Positions 21,000 through 22,587 of a stretch of 22,587 bases of DNA are shown piece after piece. The position numbers were made by a program, and so were the translations under genes. This stretch comes from an uncultured Oscillospiraceae bacterium. Lineage in GTDB: Bacteria; Bacillota_A; Clostridia; Oscillospirales; Oscillospiraceae. The DNA lies in the NCBI GenBank assembly GCA_944387755.1, contig CALXGC010000170.1, positions 1 through 22,587 of the forward strand, given 5' to 3'. How positions within the stretch are numbered: the stretch's first letter is position 1; each line of letters opens with the position of its first letter. The notes under the pieces were generated by a model, which worked only from the letters and a program-made list of their open reading frames with translations, was not told where the DNA came from and ran no database searches.

Positions 21000-21565
21000 T
21001 TTCGCTCCCTCCGATCCTGTATGCCGGTGATGATGACCGCCCCGTTGTGGGAAAAGCTCTCCAGAAATCTGCCCCGCTCCATATAGGCCCGGTAGCGGCC
21101 GGCCAGCTCCGGGGTCAAAAAATGTATGCCCTGATTTTCGGACCCCCGGAGGGCGCATCCGCAGTTGAGAGCCTCAACATAGGGGCCGTCTATCAGCACG
21201 TCTGTCAGTCCCAGGCAGTCCAGACCCGCCCGGCCCGCCGCGCCCTCCTGAAGCTCCTCCAGTCGGAAGCCGGTGTAGACCAAAATGTCGCCAAAATCCC
21301 CCCGGACGGCGGTCAGAAGCTCCCGCAGGCCCTCCGCCTGTTCAAAGGGCTCTCCCCCGGAAATGGTCAGGCCGTCACAGCCGCGCCGGGCGGCGGAGCG
21401 GAGAAGCTCCGCCAGCAGGCTCTCGTTTGCCTCGTGGGACGTGTGGGGCTGGAGCTCCGGGGAGATACAGCCCCGGCAGCCCCTTGTGCAGCCCTGCACC
21501 CACAGCGCCGCCCGCTCCCCCGGCCCCAGGGAGTGGACCGGGGCGATCATCCGCGCAATTCTCAT
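20996..21565 (-). CDS. Radical SAM activase-like protein (NrdG family)
   Basis: A 189-residue small radical SAM protein. The cluster motif is C26-x3-C30-x2-C33 (GCTRGCRGC), with SGGEPF (69-74) as the SAM-binding loop, and the fold length matches NrdG/PflA-type activases. Such enzymes place a glycyl radical on a partner enzyme. No NrdD, PflB or other glycyl-radical enzyme is in the window, and the gene sits inside a kinase/phosphatase operon with four-base overlaps on both sides (ATGA with the FHA gene, TTGA with the AAA+ gene). It may instead modify another protein of the system, or have lost its original role. Database name would be 4Fe-4S cluster-binding or anaerobic ribonucleotide reductase-activating protein; I avoid nrdG because the partner is absent. 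Confidence 0.85.
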   Translation of the reverse strand: MRIARMIAPVHSLGPGERAALWVQGCTRGCRGCISPELQPHTSHEANESLLAELLRSAARRGCDGLTISGGEPFEQAEGLRELLTAVRGDFGDILVYTGFRLEELQEGAAGRAGLDCLGLTDVLIDGPYVEALNCGCALRGSENQGIHFLTPELAGRYRAYMERGRFLESFSHNGAVIITGIQDRRERN

Positions 21566-22296
21566 TGAATCTGGACCCGAAAGGCCATGGACGCGGCGTG
21601 GTGCCCCAGAGTGAGCTCGTCCCCGTCCCGAAGGACCTGCTCCCCACCGGGGTCCAGAAACCGGCGGTTCACCGCCGTGCCGTTGCGGGAGTGGTTGTCA
21701 ATGACCACCCAGTCCCCGTCCCGGAAGGTCAGGTAGCAGTGCTCATTGCCCACATAGGGGTCCTGCTGCAAAAAGCTCCCGTACTCCGCCGCGCGCCCCA
21801 GCAGGAGGGGCAGTCCCTCCTGGTCCGCGCGCAGCGTAAAGGAGAGCGCTCCATACCGGAGGGCCGTCAGCGTCAGCGTCTGCCCGGTCAGACCGCTCCG
21901 GGCCGTCTGGACGCCCTCCAGAAGCGCCGTCCAGAGGGATTCGCCGTTCTCCTCCGGTTCCTCCGGTTCCTCCGGCGCTGCGGCGTCCTCCTGTTTCTCC
22001 TCCGCGTCCAGATACAGCGCCGGCTTCACAGCGGCAATCCGGGCCTTGTGGCAGTTCCAGCAGGCCTTCACCCCTCTGGAGGGGTCTAAAGTAAAATTTT
22101 CCGCGCCGCAGGCCGAGCACTTCTGTACATACACCGGCAGGTCCGGATTGATCTCCCCCCGCTGCTGGGGCGGGATGGTCTCCAGGTCCGTCAGGCGGCC
22201 CGGCGTCTCCCGCAGGTCCGCTCCGCACCGGCAGACCTGCGCCGAGAGGTCGTGGTAGAGGCCGCAGGCGCACAGCTTGCATGGAATTTTCCTCAT
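21562..22296 (-). CDS. Zinc-ribbon and FHA domain protein
   Basis: A 244-residue cytoplasmic adaptor. The N-terminus has two cysteine sets, C6/C9/C11/C22/C24 and C60/C63/C79/C82, the latter a standard zinc ribbon. An acidic, Pro/Glu-rich linker (EEPEEPEE) follows. The FHA domain is at about 150-240: LLGR (165-168), GNEHC (183-187; the usual Ser of the SxxH motif is replaced but H186 is kept) and SRNGT (203-207) with the conserved Asn-Gly-Thr. FHA domains bind phosphothreonine, often with Asp three residues later. The kinase of the same operon carries four T-Q-V-D motifs, a natural partner. Start: ATG with GGGGAG upstream, overlapping the previous stop (ATGA). Confidence 0.88.
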   Translation of the reverse strand: MRKIPCKLCACGLYHDLSAQVCRCGADLRETPGRLTDLETIPPQQRGEINPDLPVYVQKCSACGAENFTLDPSRGVKACWNCHKARIAAVKPALYLDAEEKQEDAAAPEEPEEPEENGESLWTALLEGVQTARSGLTGQTLTLTALRYGALSFTLRADQEGLPLLLGRAAEYGSFLQQDPYVGNEHCYLTFRDGDWVVIDNHSRNGTAVNRRFLDPGGEQVLRDGDELTLGHHAASMAFRVQIQ

Positions 22297-22587
22297 GCTC
22301 TCTCTCCCCTTTGTTGTCTGGCCAGCTGCTTCTCTTCCCGGCCCGTCTCACGGACGCCCGCGTCCGCCCCCTGGCCGGTCCACGCGTTTCCATCCAGGGT
22401 CCGCCAGTCCTCCACCGTGAGCACCTGCTCCGCCGCGGCGATCTCCTCCGGGTCGTACAGGATGAACCAGTTCTCCCGCAGGCGCTGGTAGAGGGTCCGC
22501 ATTTTGGCGCAGTGGGCCTTCTGGACCGCCGCCGCCCGTCCGGCGTCTCCATCCGAAGAGATGGCCTGCATGACGGCGGTGCCGTCC
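22293..22587 (-). CDS. Unrecognised protein, C-terminal 97 residues
   Basis: The frame is open to the right edge, so this is the end of a longer gene; the Met at 22571 has no ribosome site and is probably internal. The visible part is helical and charged (VMQAISSDGDAGRAAAVQK, then TLYQRLRENWFILYDPEEIAAAEQVL) and ends in a Gln/Arg/Glu-rich tail. No membrane helix and no motif I recognise. Its stop overlaps the FHA gene start by four bases, so it belongs to the same operon. Confidence 0.6.
   Translation of the reverse strand, partial: DGTAVMQAISSDGDAGRAAAVQKAHCAKMRTLYQRLRENWFILYDPEEIAAAEQVLTVEDWRTLDGNAWTGQGADAGVRETGREEKQLARQQRGERA

Noticed and set aside
21000..21158. Upstream ATG giving the AAA+ protein 53 more residues
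   Set aside because: Those residues lie in another frame of the radical SAM gene and are low complexity; TTG 20999 has a strong ribosome site and the coupling overlap.

Overview
This is a GC-rich window with strong AGGAGG-type ribosome binding sites, non-ATG starts (GTG, TTG), Nfn-type ferredoxin/NADPH genes and a sigma-54 activator of the clostridial type. Together these point to an anaerobic Firmicute, most likely a gut member of the Oscillospiraceae (Flavonifractor/Lawsonibacter-like). That assignment is inferred from gene content and style; no species marker is present. I see no phage, insertion sequence, integrase or CRISPR array.

Layout. (1) 1-3601, minus strand: the start of an NfnB/GltA-like flavoprotein and its partner NfnA, then a secreted, C-terminally anchored 5'-nucleotidase-type phosphoesterase, then a 39-residue small protein. 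(2) 3676-3860: a tRNA-Gly(GCC) transcription unit. (3) 3901-9867, plus strand: a catabolic module made of a PAS/AAA+/Fis-type sigma-54 activator, a YtcJ-like amidohydrolase, an M20 amidohydrolase and a YfcC/DcuC-type transporter. A good sigma-54 promoter lies in front of the first hydrolase. (4) 9874-10107: a tRNA-Ala(GGC) unit. (5) 10194-12644, minus strand: a PcrA/UvrD helicase. (6) 12837-14428: a second, single-gene amidohydrolase unit behind a consensus sigma-54 promoter. (7) 14446-22587, minus strand: an operon of at least eight genes joined by very short gaps or overlaps. In transcription order it encodes an unrecognised protein (partial), a zinc-ribbon/FHA protein, a radical SAM activase-like protein, a ClpB-like AAA+ protein whose first AAA half looks degenerate, a PP2C phosphatase, a Ser/Thr kinase with four tandem TQVD repeats, a multi-TM protein and a VTT/DedA-like membrane protein.

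How the parts may work together. Regions 3 and 6 look like one regulon. The local activator would drive two sigma-54 promoters that feed import and hydrolysis of an acylated or cyclic amide-type substrate; the substrate is not readable from sequence. Both promoters carry TTTTGATA elements upstream.

Region 7 is the best candidate for an undescribed system. It holds a kinase, its opposing phosphatase and an FHA phosphothreonine reader. The kinase N-terminus repeats a T-x-x-D motif, the class of site many FHA domains bind once the threonine is phosphorylated. The operon also encodes an unfoldase and an Fe-S enzyme, so it may be a phospho-controlled remodelling or stress system at the membrane. 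That function is inference.
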